Positions 1 to 6,743 of a stretch of DNA of 7,692 bases are shown one piece after another. The DNA is taken from contig CAJGCM010000105.1 in assembly GCA_904501765.1 (NCBI GenBank), positions 1 to 7,692 of the forward strand, written 5' to 3'. Both the position numbers and the translations under genes were made by a program. Every line of letters starts with the position of its first letter. Within the stretch, counting starts at the first letter, position 1. The notes under the pieces are model-generated. The model saw only the letters and a program-made list of their open reading frames with translations, was not told where the DNA came from and ran no database searches. The stretch is from an uncultured Clostridia bacterium (GTDB lineage: Bacteria; Bacillota; Clostridia; Oscillospirales; CAG-272).

Positions 1-179
1 GAAGAATAGACTACGAAGCAGGTCTTTGCAAAAGGAGCCTCTACCTTATAGACAAGGGTATATGGAATTTTAAGGGCATCACAAAAATTTACGACATTGA
101 GGACTTCGACCGTGTCAGCCAAATGATGAAAAATCACTCCGAGGGATTCATAAAGGCAGCCTTCCGCATTAACCCTTGA
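1..179 (+). CDS. C-terminal fragment, possibly a zinc-type (MDR) alcohol dehydrogenase
   Basis: An open frame enters from the left edge (first whole codon at base 3) and ends with TGA at 177-179, giving 58 visible residues. The tail has the pattern usual at the end of medium-chain dehydrogenases: a helix ending LIDKG, then a GITKIYDIEDFDRV segment comparable to the 'ITHRF-x-hydrophobic-acidic-[DE]-F' strand-helix of threonine or sorbitol dehydrogenases, then a methionine-containing helix and a G-x-IKA strand close to the end. The zinc ligands and Rossmann fold lie outside the window, so the family call rests on this tail alone and the substrate is unknown. It is the only plus-strand gene seen, convergent with malQ, and is followed about 80 bases later by a strong terminator. 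It could instead belong to an unrelated family. Confidence 0.5.
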   Translation, partial: RIDYEAGLCKRSLYLIDKGIWNFKGITKIYDIEDFDRVSQMMKNHSEGFIKAAFRINP

Positions 180-259
180 AGCGGCAGAAATAAAGCTTCC
201 GTGGCGTTTCACAAACGAAGTGCAAAGCGCTCGTTTCCGCCGCGGTATATATAAAACCG

Positions 260-313
260 AAAAAGCGCAGAAGACTCTCTTGCCCCGCATGGGGAGAGCT
301 TTCTGCGCTTTTT
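260..313. terminator. Strong bidirectional rho-independent terminator
   Basis: A perfect 13-bp inverted repeat (AAAAAGCGCAGAA at 260-272, TTCTGCGCTTTTT at 301-313) encloses a second stem made of CTCT 277-280 with AGAG 295-298 and CCCC 283-286 with GGGG 291-294, around the loop GCAT. The arms end in five T on the plus strand and, by symmetry, five T on the minus strand. It lies between the plus-strand gene tail ending at 179 and the minus-strand malQ ending at 455, so one element probably stops both converging transcripts. Nothing else convincing was seen in 180-454. Confidence 0.9.
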
Positions 314-454
314 ATTGAGTTTTTAGTGCTTTTGCTGTATTCGCGCTTTAAATCAGGCAGATTTTTTATCACGATGCGCCCGAATTAGTGCAACGAGCTT
401 ATCCAAGCTTAAAAAGGTTTTTGCGATTGATTTAATAGCCAACGCCTCGACTTA

Positions 455-1894
455 TCAAATCCTCCCGTAAAGCCTATTAAGATACCTGAATTTTGACACG
501 TCCACCGAGTTAAGCTGCTCCTCGGTTATTCTGTACTGCCAGTTATCCACCGCTGTGCCGGGTGTGTTCATTCTCGTGTCAGCGCCAAAAACAAATATAT
601 CCTGTATGGGGAAAATTACCGTGTCAGCATGACTTGCCATCATGGTTTTAATAATTCTCTCGCAGCCGAGGCTCCAGTCCTCCCTGTCGCAGTTGCAGTA
701 GTCAAGCATTTTCTCACGCAAGGAGCCGTCCATCTCCCACACGTAGCCCAGGAGAGTGTTGTTATCGTGAGTTCCCGTGTAGGCAATAGAATTCTTTGGA
801 TAGTTATGCGGCAGGTGCCTTGAATTTTCTTCTCCAAGGAAGCCAAACTGGAAAACTCTCATTCCGGGGAAGCCACTGTACTTCACCAAGCTGTCAACCT
901 GCGGTGTTATATCGCCTAAGTCCTCAGCTATAACGGTTTTGTCCCCCGCTATCTCCTTAATCTTATCAATAAACGCCCGTCCGGGTCCCTTTACCCAACG
1001 TCCCTCCTTGGCGCTCTTTGCGCCGTAGGGTATGCTCCAATAGGATTCAAGCCCTCTGAAATGGTCTATACGGACACCGTCAAAGAGGGTAAGCATATAT
1101 TTCATTCGGCTCTCCCACCAGGAGTAGCCGTCTTTTTTCATTTCACGCCAGTTGTAAAGGGGATTGCCCCAAAGCTGACCGTCCTCCGAGAAATAATCGG
1201 GAGGCACACCCGCCACGCAAAGGGGGAAATTATCCTCTCCAAGCAAAAACTGCTCTCGGTTCGCATACACGTCTGCGCTGTCGTGCGCAACGTAAATCGG
1301 TATATCTCCGATTATTTTAACCCCTCGCTCGTTTGCGTAAGACTTTATCTCCATCCACTGGGTGAAGAACTCATACTGAACGAATTTCCAGAAGAAAAGC
1401 TCCTCCGCATCGGGGGTGAATATCTGCCATTCATACCAGGGCGTGTCATTATTTGCGCTCTTTAAAGCGAGAAATTCTGCCGCCGAGAGAAGATACGGAT
1501 GTAAATCCAGAAATGCGTCTATTTCTCCTCTTTCAACCTCACCGACGCTTATAGCCGCCCGTCTTAACAAAGAGATTCTCTCTACCCTGAGCCTTTCGTA
1601 TTCGCAAAGATACGGAGAGGCCTGGCGAGCAGAGTCTAACTCCTCCTTGCTTATAAGCCCTCTTGCAGCAAGGGTTGGCAAATCTATAAAATAAGGATTC
1701 GCACCGAAAGCCGAATAGGACTTATAAGGCGAATTACTTTCGTCTACCATGCAAAAGGGCAAAACCTGCCAATAGGTAAAGCCGCCCTTTTCGAGAAAGT
1801 CAATAAACGATTTTGCACCCTCTCCGAATGAACCTACCGAAAAATCTCCGAAAAGTGATGATACGTGCATAAGCACACCGCTTGCTCTATTCAT
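455..1894 (-). CDS. malQ: 4-alpha-glucanotransferase (amylomaltase, GH77)
   Basis: This cytoplasmic enzyme transfers alpha-1,4-glucan segments between maltodextrins, releasing glucose and making longer chains for phosphorylase, in maltodextrin or glycogen breakdown. The 479-residue length fits the compact bacterial GH77 form. Visible landmarks, in order: an SPYKSYSAFGANPYFIDL block (55-72), the GDIPIYVAHDSADVYAN strand (196-212), VAGVPPDYFSEDGQLWGNPLYNW (228-250 region), the nucleophile Asp277 in VRIDHFRG, the acid/base Glu324 in VIAEDLG, Asp377 in GTHDNNT, and the C-terminal RMNTPGT-x-x-NWQYR block (441-455). All three catalytic acids are present and the frame is intact. The ATG at 1894 is preceded by AGGAG at 1905-1901, which fixes the start. 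It is on the same strand as metH but separated by 458 bases, so it probably has its own expression unit; only weak promoter candidates are visible. It ends upstream of the shared terminator at 260-313. Confidence 0.97.
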   Translation of the reverse strand: MNRASGVLMHVSSLFGDFSVGSFGEGAKSFIDFLEKGGFTYWQVLPFCMVDESNSPYKSYSAFGANPYFIDLPTLAARGLISKEELDSARQASPYLCEYERLRVERISLLRRAAISVGEVERGEIDAFLDLHPYLLSAAEFLALKSANNDTPWYEWQIFTPDAEELFFWKFVQYEFFTQWMEIKSYANERGVKIIGDIPIYVAHDSADVYANREQFLLGEDNFPLCVAGVPPDYFSEDGQLWGNPLYNWREMKKDGYSWWESRMKYMLTLFDGVRIDHFRGLESYWSIPYGAKSAKEGRWVKGPGRAFIDKIKEIAGDKTVIAEDLGDITPQVDSLVKYSGFPGMRVFQFGFLGEENSRHLPHNYPKNSIAYTGTHDNNTLLGYVWEMDGSLREKMLDYCNCDREDWSLGCERIIKTMMASHADTVIFPIQDIFVFGADTRMNTPGTAVDNWQYRITEEQLNSVDVSKFRYLNRLYGRI

Positions 1895-1900
1895 ATAAAG

Positions 1901-1924
1901 CTCCTATGCGCCGCTGATAGCGGC
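1901..1924 (-). promoter_or_regulatory. malQ ribosome binding site with upstream hairpin
   Basis: On the minus strand AGGAG (1905-1901) lies 6 bases before the malQ ATG. Four bases further upstream is a perfect 6-bp hairpin (GCCGCT and AGCGGC around a 3-base loop, 1910-1924). The stem does not cover the Shine-Dalgarno sequence itself. It could mark or protect the mRNA 5' end or tune ribosome access; a regulatory role is inference. Confidence 0.5.
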
Positions 1925-1997
1925 AAGTTTAATTCTTGTTATCAATTACGACAGTTTTAGTCGACTTTCATGCCCTCAATATGCAGGATGTCGGAGA

Positions 1998-2299
1998 GAA
2001 GCTCAAGCTTCGGTGTTATAAGCTGCCCTGCTCTCTAGTCAGGGTTAGTATACCCTCGCCCGATGCTATGAAATTAAAACCACACTCCGGGGATTGCCAC
2101 CGTACGACAAGGATCCGCTGCCAATCGGGGACCTGCCTATTCCTCATATAAAATCAAGCTCCTAAGCCGAAAGGTTAAGCTTGCCCACATGGGCTGCCGT
2201 TTCACAAGCTCTGCCACAACTTGACGCATATATTTTTCAATTCAAGTCTTTTGGCAGCTGCCGCAGTCTGCCTGCACCCAAGCACGGTTAAGCAATCCC
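1998..2299 (-). ncRNA. Candidate structured non-coding RNA of unknown family between metH and malQ
   Basis: This is the core of the 458-base gene-free stretch 1895-2352. Visible pairings: GGGATTGC 2090-2097 with GCAATCCC 2292-2299 (8 bp, closing about 210 nt); CTGCCA 2211-2216 with TGGCAG 2252-2257 continuing as ACTTGA 2219-2224 with TCAAGT 2242-2247; AGCTT 2178-2182 with AAGCT 2206-2210 stacked near GCCC 2183-2186 with GGGC 2191-2194; GAAGC and GCTTC 1998-2011; and two exclusive hairpins that share AGGG 2041-2044. Inverted repeats fold on either strand; minus is preferred only because both flanking genes are minus. I looked for tmRNA, RNase P, SRP RNA, 5S rRNA, S-box, T-box, glycine and cobalamin riboswitch signatures and recognised none. 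It could be a stand-alone RNA, a long malQ leader, or an interspersed structured repeat. No clear promoter was found. Confidence 0.35.
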
Positions 2300-2311
2300 T
2301 CGTATAATAAG

Positions 2312-2326
2312 TGTGCCCGTGGCACA
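2312..2326 (-). terminator. Hairpin just after metH, possible weak terminator
   Basis: A perfect 6-bp inverted repeat (TGTGCC and GGCACA around a 3-base loop) begins 27 bases after the metH stop codon. On the minus strand it is followed by CTTATTAT, which is T-rich but broken, so it would be an inefficient intrinsic terminator at best. It could alternatively be a 3'-end-stabilising hairpin or the left boundary of the structured region before malQ. Confidence 0.35.
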
Positions 2327-2352
2327 TAAAATTACATTCTTTACTCCGAAAA

Positions 2353-4764
2353 TCATGCTCTGTGCTCTGTATTAATTTTCTCCGCAAATCTTACAGTACA
2401 CATAGCGTCAGGAGCGTATTCGTCTGCTCCTATGGCTTCCGCATACTCACGGTTCAGCACTGCGCCTCCCACTACGACCTTGCACCAAGGTGCTCCGGCG
2501 CGAAGAAGCTTTATGGTTTCCTCCATGGCAGGCACGGTAGTAGTCATTAAGGCGCTGAGTCCTACGAGGGGAGCGCGGCTTGCCACCACCTGCTCAAGAA
2601 TCGCTTCAGGGGCAACGTCCTTTCCCATATCAATCACGGAGAATCCGTAATTTTCAAGAATAAGCTTTACAATATTCTTTCCTATATCGTGAATATCGCC
2701 CTTAACCGTAGCAATAACTACACAGCATTTATCCGTAGCTCTGCCGGCTGACATACAGCTCTTAATTACCTCAAAGGCAGCCTTTGCCGCCTCGGCGCTC
2801 ATAAGAAGCTGAGGCAAATAAATTTTGTTTTTCTCAAATCCCTCTCCCACAATATCAAGGGCGGGAATTATATCCTTATTCACTACCTCAAGGGGGTCTT
2901 TATCCTTTATAATTTCCCTTGTAATAGCAGCCGCCTGCTCCCTTAAGCCCTTTACAACCGCTCTTTGAAGCTCGGACGCATACTGCTCCGAGGAGCTTTT
3001 CCTCTCCTTTTTATCGTCAGTCACCGAGGCAGCCACAGGCGCCTTGCTTGCAAATTCAATATAATCAGCCATATTTCCATCAAGCCCCGCCAAGGCACGA
3101 TAGGAATAATAAGCCTTCATCATTTCATGGGAATAGGGATTCATAATAGCTGCGGAAAGCCCCTGCCCAAGTGCTAAAGTGAAAAATGCACCGTTTATCA
3201 TATCTCTCTGCGGAAGACCAAACGATACGTTAGAAACGCCTAAGGAGGTGTGGCACCCAAGCTCTTCGCTTATCATTTTCACCGCCTTAAGAGTTTCTTT
3301 AGCGGCATTGACATCAGCGCTCACAGTAAGAGCTAACGGATCAAAAATTATATCCTTTTTATCTATACCGTATCTCTGTGCCTCTTTGAGAATTCTTTTG
3401 GCAATCTCTACACGCCCCTCGGCTTTATCCGGAATACCATTCTCGTCAAGGGTAAGAGCCACCACTACACCGCCATACTTTTTTGCAAGCGGAAATACCG
3501 ACTCCATACTCTCGCGCTTTCCGTTTGCGGAATTTATAATAGCCTTGCCGTTGTATCTGCGAAGAGCGGCTTCCATAGCCACAGCATCGGAGGTGTCTAT
3601 CTGTAATGGTAGGTTGATTACCGCTTGAAGCTCACAAACTACGCGCTGAAGCATAGAGGCCTCGTCTATTTCGGGCAAGCCTACGTTCACGTCGAGGATA
3701 TGAGCGCCACACTCAGCCTGAGCAATTCCCTCTCCGAGTATATAATCTATATCCTCAGCCTTGATTGCCTCCTTGAATCTCTTCTTTCCCGTAGGATTTA
3801 TCCGCTCTCCTATCAGCACCGGAGCCTCGCCAAAGGTCACCGCATGGGTATAAGAGGACACCCGGCTTATATTCTTTTTTACAATTGGCGTGGGGCTGAT
3901 TTCAGAGCACGCCGCCACTGTCTTTCTGATATATTCGGGGGTTGTGCCACAGCAACCGCCAACGGCTCTCACTCCTGCGTGCACAAGCTCCGCTACCTCC
4001 GAGGCAAACTGCTCCGGCAGCACGTCATAAACCGTGCGCCCCTGTACAACTCTGGGCAATCCCGCATTAGGCTTAAGAATTACAGGCACTGACGCCGCCT
4101 CAAGATATTTTAAGGCAACCGAGGAAAGCGCCTTTGGACCGAGCGAGCAATTAACACCGATAGCATCAGCTCCCATGCCCTCAAGCATAGCAACCATAGC
4201 GTCAGGGTTCGCCCCTGTCATAAGCTTACCGTCTTCTCCGTAAGCGTTCGATACGAAAACAGGCAAATTCGAGTTTTCCTTGGCTGCAAGCAGCGCAGCC
4301 TTTGTTTCGTAGCTATCATTCATAGTTTCTATGAAGATAAGGTCCACACCGTGCTTTACTCCAAGCCTGACGGTTGCGGCAAATACCGAAACTGCCTCTT
4401 CAAAGTCGAAATCGCCATAAGGCTTCAGCAAACGTCCGGTCGGCCCTACGTCAAGAGCAATCCATTTGCTTTGGCCACCACCGCTCTCTTCCTTAGCTGC
4501 CCTTGCATTTGCTACTGCAGCTCCTATTATCTCATCCAGCTCAGCCTCGCTGAATTTTAGAGTGTTAGCACCAAAGGTATTTGTGTTTACAACGTTACAC
4601 CCGGCTTCATAATATGAACGATGTATATCCTTTATAACCTCAGGGCGTGTAAGATTCCACACCTCAGGTAGCTGTCCCGACTCAAGGCCTCGCTTCTGAA
4701 GAAGCGTTCCCATACCACCGTCAAGATATAAAATATTATCCTTTAAGTACTTGCAAATATTCAT
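2353..4764 (-). CDS. metH: Cobalamin-dependent methionine synthase without reactivation domain
   Basis: Transfers the methyl group of 5-methyltetrahydrofolate to homocysteine through methylcobalamin, giving methionine and THF in the cytoplasm. Domains in order: homocysteine-binding barrel about 1-290, with zinc ligands Cys206 (GVNCS) and Cys271/Cys272 (GGCCGTT); pterin-binding barrel about 310-570, opening with IGERINPTG (318-326) and including DVNVG (358-362) and GVSNVSFGLPQR (509-520); four-helix B12 cap about 590-675 (IVGEGFEKNKIYLPQLL); and the B12-binding Rossmann domain about 680-800 with GDIHDIG, where His692 is the expected cobalt ligand, then the GLSALMTTT and VGGA segments. The protein ends there at 803 residues, lacking the roughly 330-residue AdoMet-binding reactivation domain of the 1,227-residue E. 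coli enzyme. Short forms of this kind are common in Clostridia. The ATG is preceded by AGGTG (4773-4769). It lies 62 bases downstream of metF, which supplies its methyl donor. Confidence 0.96.
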   Translation of the reverse strand: MNICKYLKDNILYLDGGMGTLLQKRGLESGQLPEVWNLTRPEVIKDIHRSYYEAGCNVVNTNTFGANTLKFSEAELDEIIGAAVANARAAKEESGGGQSKWIALDVGPTGRLLKPYGDFDFEEAVSVFAATVRLGVKHGVDLIFIETMNDSYETKAALLAAKENSNLPVFVSNAYGEDGKLMTGANPDAMVAMLEGMGADAIGVNCSLGPKALSSVALKYLEAASVPVILKPNAGLPRVVQGRTVYDVLPEQFASEVAELVHAGVRAVGGCCGTTPEYIRKTVAACSEISPTPIVKKNISRVSSYTHAVTFGEAPVLIGERINPTGKKRFKEAIKAEDIDYILGEGIAQAECGAHILDVNVGLPEIDEASMLQRVVCELQAVINLPLQIDTSDAVAMEAALRRYNGKAIINSANGKRESMESVFPLAKKYGGVVVALTLDENGIPDKAEGRVEIAKRILKEAQRYGIDKKDIIFDPLALTVSADVNAAKETLKAVKMISEELGCHTSLGVSNVSFGLPQRDMINGAFFTLALGQGLSAAIMNPYSHEMMKAYYSYRALAGLDGNMADYIEFASKAPVAASVTDDKKERKSSSEQYASELQRAVVKGLREQAAAITREIIKDKDPLEVVNKDIIPALDIVGEGFEKNKIYLPQLLMSAEAAKAAFEVIKSCMSAGRATDKCCVVIATVKGDIHDIGKNIVKLILENYGFSVIDMGKDVAPEAILEQVVASRAPLVGLSALMTTTVPAMEETIKLLRAGAPWCKVVVGGAVLNREYAEAIGADEYAPDAMCTVRFAEKINTEHRA

Positions 4765-4768
4765 ATTT

Positions 4769-4773
4769 CACCT
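4769..4773 (-). promoter_or_regulatory. metH ribosome binding site
   Basis: AGGTG precedes the metH ATG by 4 bases on the minus strand, a somewhat short spacing and a weaker match than the GGAGG of metF. The surrounding bases (GGTGAAATATGAA) closely resemble the metF start region (GGTTGAAATATGAA). The 62-base gap to metF contains no terminator-like hairpin, only a 5-bp AACTG/CAGTT inverted repeat, which supports co-transcription. Confidence 0.6.
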
Positions 4774-4826
4774 ACTGTTAACTGTTATATTTCAGTTTAA
4801 GTGTGCTAAGCAGCAAAACCCCCGCA

Positions 4827-5702
4827 TTATCCCAAAATGTCAGACAGATTGCTCATAATAGCCGCAGCTATATCGGGTTTATTCATCGAATACACGTGAA
4901 CGTGTGATATTCCGTTTGCAAAAAGGTCTATTATCTGGTCGGTAGCATAGGCAATTCCCGCCTGCTTCATAGCAGCGGGGGACGAGCCGAATTTATCCAC
5001 CAAGGACTTGAACCTTTGAGGCATAAACGAGCCGGAAAGCGAACTCACCCGCTCCACCTGGTTTCCGTTGGTGATTGGCATAATTCCCGGAATTACAGGG
5101 ACTGTGATTCCCGCTTCTCTGATTTTATATAGGAAGCTATAAAGAAGGTTGTTATCAAAAAACATCTGGGTAGTCAAAAAATCACAGCCTGCATCAACCT
5201 TTTCCTTAAGATAGCGTATATCCTCTCTGCTGTCAGCGCTTTCCGGATGTATCTCCGGGTAGCAGGCGCCTCCTATGCAGAAATCCTCTCCCGACAGCTT
5301 AAGCTCTCTTACAAGATCCACCGCGTATCTGTAATCCCACAAGCTTCTGTCCTCGTTTGCACGCTCTCTGGGAATATCTCCTCGCAGCGCCATAATGTTC
5401 TGAATGCCCGCAGCCCTTATTTCCCGTATCCGCTCTCTCACTGTTTCTCTTGTTGAGGATACGCAGGTAAGGTGGGCAATGCTGGGCACTCCGTAAAGCT
5501 CCTTTATATTTTTCGCAATATCCAGAGTATATTTGCTCGTTCCACCGCCTGCACCGTAGGTTACACTCATAAACGAGGGCTTCAGTCTTGCTATTTCCTC
5601 TGTTGCCTCCTTTACCGTGTCAAAATTACTCTCGGTTTTAGGGGGAAACACCTCAAATGATATGGTAAGCTTGTCACTCTTAAGCAAATCATTGATTTTC
5701 AT
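4827..5702 (-). CDS. metF: 5,10-methylenetetrahydrofolate reductase
   Basis: Flavoprotein that reduces 5,10-methylene-THF to 5-methyl-THF, the methyl donor for MetH, in the cytoplasm. The 291-residue length matches the single-domain bacterial MetF barrel. Family blocks seen: SFEVFPPK (15-22) with Glu17, the equivalent of the E. coli catalytic glutamate; SVTYGAGGGTS (46-55); HLTC (77-80); MALRGD (104-109) with Asp109 in the FAD/folate-contacting loop; GGACYPEIHPE (144-154); and DAGCDFLTTQMFFDN (170-184) with Gln179. Nothing is missing and there is no frameshift. The ATG at 5702 has a good GGAGG (5714-5710) seven bases upstream. It sits directly ahead of metH, the order expected for consecutive pathway steps, and 90 bases after the transporter gene. 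The electron donor (NADH or a ferredoxin-linked partner) cannot be told from the sequence. Confidence 0.96.
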   Translation of the reverse strand: MKINDLLKSDKLTISFEVFPPKTESNFDTVKEATEEIARLKPSFMSVTYGAGGGTSKYTLDIAKNIKELYGVPSIAHLTCVSSTRETVRERIREIRAAGIQNIMALRGDIPRERANEDRSLWDYRYAVDLVRELKLSGEDFCIGGACYPEIHPESADSREDIRYLKEKVDAGCDFLTTQMFFDNNLLYSFLYKIREAGITVPVIPGIMPITNGNQVERVSSLSGSFMPQRFKSLVDKFGSSPAAMKQAGIAYATDQIIDLFANGISHVHVYSMNKPDIAAAIMSNLSDILG

Positions 5703-5709
5703 ATTTCAA

Positions 5710-5714
5710 CCTCC
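5710..5714 (-). promoter_or_regulatory. metF ribosome binding site
   Basis: A perfect GGAGG lies 7 bases upstream of the metF ATG on the minus strand and confirms the chosen start. Upstream there is only a poor promoter candidate (TTTACA, 17 bases, ATTTTA, about 5763-5791), so expression from the upstream promoter with the transporter gene is more likely. Confidence 0.75.
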
Positions 5715-5723
5715 ACTGTCCTT

Positions 5724-5748
5724 GCCGCAGGGCTTATTACGCTGCGGC
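5724..5748 (-). other. Intercistronic hairpin between transporter gene and metF
   Basis: GCCGCAG (5724-5730) and CTGCGGC (5742-5748) form a perfect 7-bp GC-rich stem with an 11-base loop. On the minus strand no T-tract follows, so it is not an intrinsic terminator. In that position it could act as an mRNA processing or stability boundary between eamA-like and met gene segments; this is inference. Confidence 0.5.
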
Positions 5749-5792
5749 TTTGCGTTCCTTTTAAAATCAAAAGTGAAAAGACGATGTAAAAT

Positions 5793-6743
5793 TTATTTAT
5801 CATTGCATTTCAGGAATAATTCTCTCGGGCTTGCAGCCGCAAATACGCCGCACACAACCACCACGGCGGCGAGGCAAATAGTTAACGGATTAAGGACGCT
5901 GAAGTCCCAAAGAAGAACTACTGTAAAAATTATTGCCCAAGCTGTGTAGGTAATGTTAAGCGCCATAGCCTTAGCGGCGCCAAGCTTCCCTATGGTTTTG
6001 TAGTAAAACAGGTAGGATACGGTTGCAAAAAGTCCTGCAAGAGCTATTGTGGGAAGAATCCAACCCGTGTCGGTTATTGCAATGTCTATAACGTATCCTA
6101 AGCCGCCTGTAATAGGAAGAATTACAGCGACGTAAATCAGCGCCGACACACTCTGCCTTATCTGCAAAACCTGCTCGTTTTTAATTTCGGGGTCCTTTAA
6201 GCATTTCGCCAATATTACAGCCTCAATCCCCCAGCCGAAGGCGCACATAAATGCGCCAAGTATTCCGAGCCACAGATTTCCTACCTCAACGGTGGGAGAG
6301 TAGCTCAGACCAAAAACTCCGAGCAGAGTAAAGAGCAGGAATATCCACTGATACCACCTTACTCTTTCCTTCAGGAATATAAACGCCAAAAGAGTTCCTA
6401 TGGCAGGATATACGGCGCTGGCAACTGCGCCAATGGAGGCTCCGAGATAATTTACCGTAAGCACGTATCCCGTCATTCCCACAGGTCCCCCGATAGCAGA
6501 GGAAAGCGCTATCCATTTGAAGCTCTTGCCCTTGAGAACGGCGAGTACAGACTTAAATTCCCCCCTCACCGTGTTAAAAATAAGCATATAAAGCGCCGAG
6601 AATGCATCGTGCAAGAAGGTGGCTATAAAGGGAGCTAAAAGAACAAGCTGAGGCGTGGAATTAAAGAAAGTCATACCAAGAGCTATTCCAAGCACAACCG
6701 TTTCCAGCGCCCAGGCAACGCCGGCGAAAATGCCCGAAATCAT
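5793..6743 (-). CDS. DMT superfamily transporter (EamA family)
   Basis: A 316-residue polytopic inner-membrane protein with ten hydrophobic segments, approximately 3-25, 31-57, 76-98, 103-125, 131-147, 156-179, 198-220, 228-247, 259-279 and 285-305. It is built as two five-helix EamA repeats, about 3-147 and 155-304. The end of helix 4 in the first repeat carries the typical YPAIGTLLAFIFLKERV segment, a hallmark of the family. Such proteins export or import small metabolites, often amino acids; the substrate cannot be read from the sequence. The ATG overlaps the stop of the upstream phosphatase gene (ATGA, 6740-6743), implying translational coupling, and is preceded by GGGGGAG at 6757-6751. 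Being in line with metF and metH, it may move methionine, homocysteine or a related compound, which is inference from position only. Confidence 0.9.
   Translation of the reverse strand: MISGIFAGVAWALETVVLGIALGMTFFNSTPQLVLLAPFIATFLHDAFSALYMLIFNTVRGEFKSVLAVLKGKSFKWIALSSAIGGPVGMTGYVLTVNYLGASIGAVASAVYPAIGTLLAFIFLKERVRWYQWIFLLFTLLGVFGLSYSPTVEVGNLWLGILGAFMCAFGWGIEAVILAKCLKDPEIKNEQVLQIRQSVSALIYVAVILPITGGLGYVIDIAITDTGWILPTIALAGLFATVSYLFYYKTIGKLGAAKAMALNITYTAWAIIFTVVLLWDFSVLNPLTICLAAVVVVCGVFAAASPRELFLKCNDK

Noticed and set aside
364..372. TTTTATCAC half-site similar to one arm of the 7590-7610 palindrome
   Set aside because: It is a single AT-rich 9-mer without the second arm, lies between convergent genes and is expected by chance.
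169..372. 67-codon minus-strand frame near the left edge
   Set aside because: It runs through the terminator hairpin and into the end of the plus-strand gene, and shows no protein-like features.
1061..1465. 134-codon plus-strand open frame inside malQ
   Set aside because: It is antisense to a fully supported GH77 gene, has no family features and no ribosome site. The other long antisense frames in metH, metF and the HAD gene were dismissed for the same reason.
2090..2200. 5S rRNA-like plus-strand wording (CCGAAAGGTTAAGC after CCTGCCTATTCC)
   Set aside because: The order is superficially like the 5S core, but about 20 extra bases interrupt it and the flanking 5S helices are absent.
2303..2308. 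Perfect TATAAT on the plus strand near the end of metH
   Set aside because: There is no -35-like sequence at 16-18 bases and no extended TGn, and only the antisense of metH would be transcribed.
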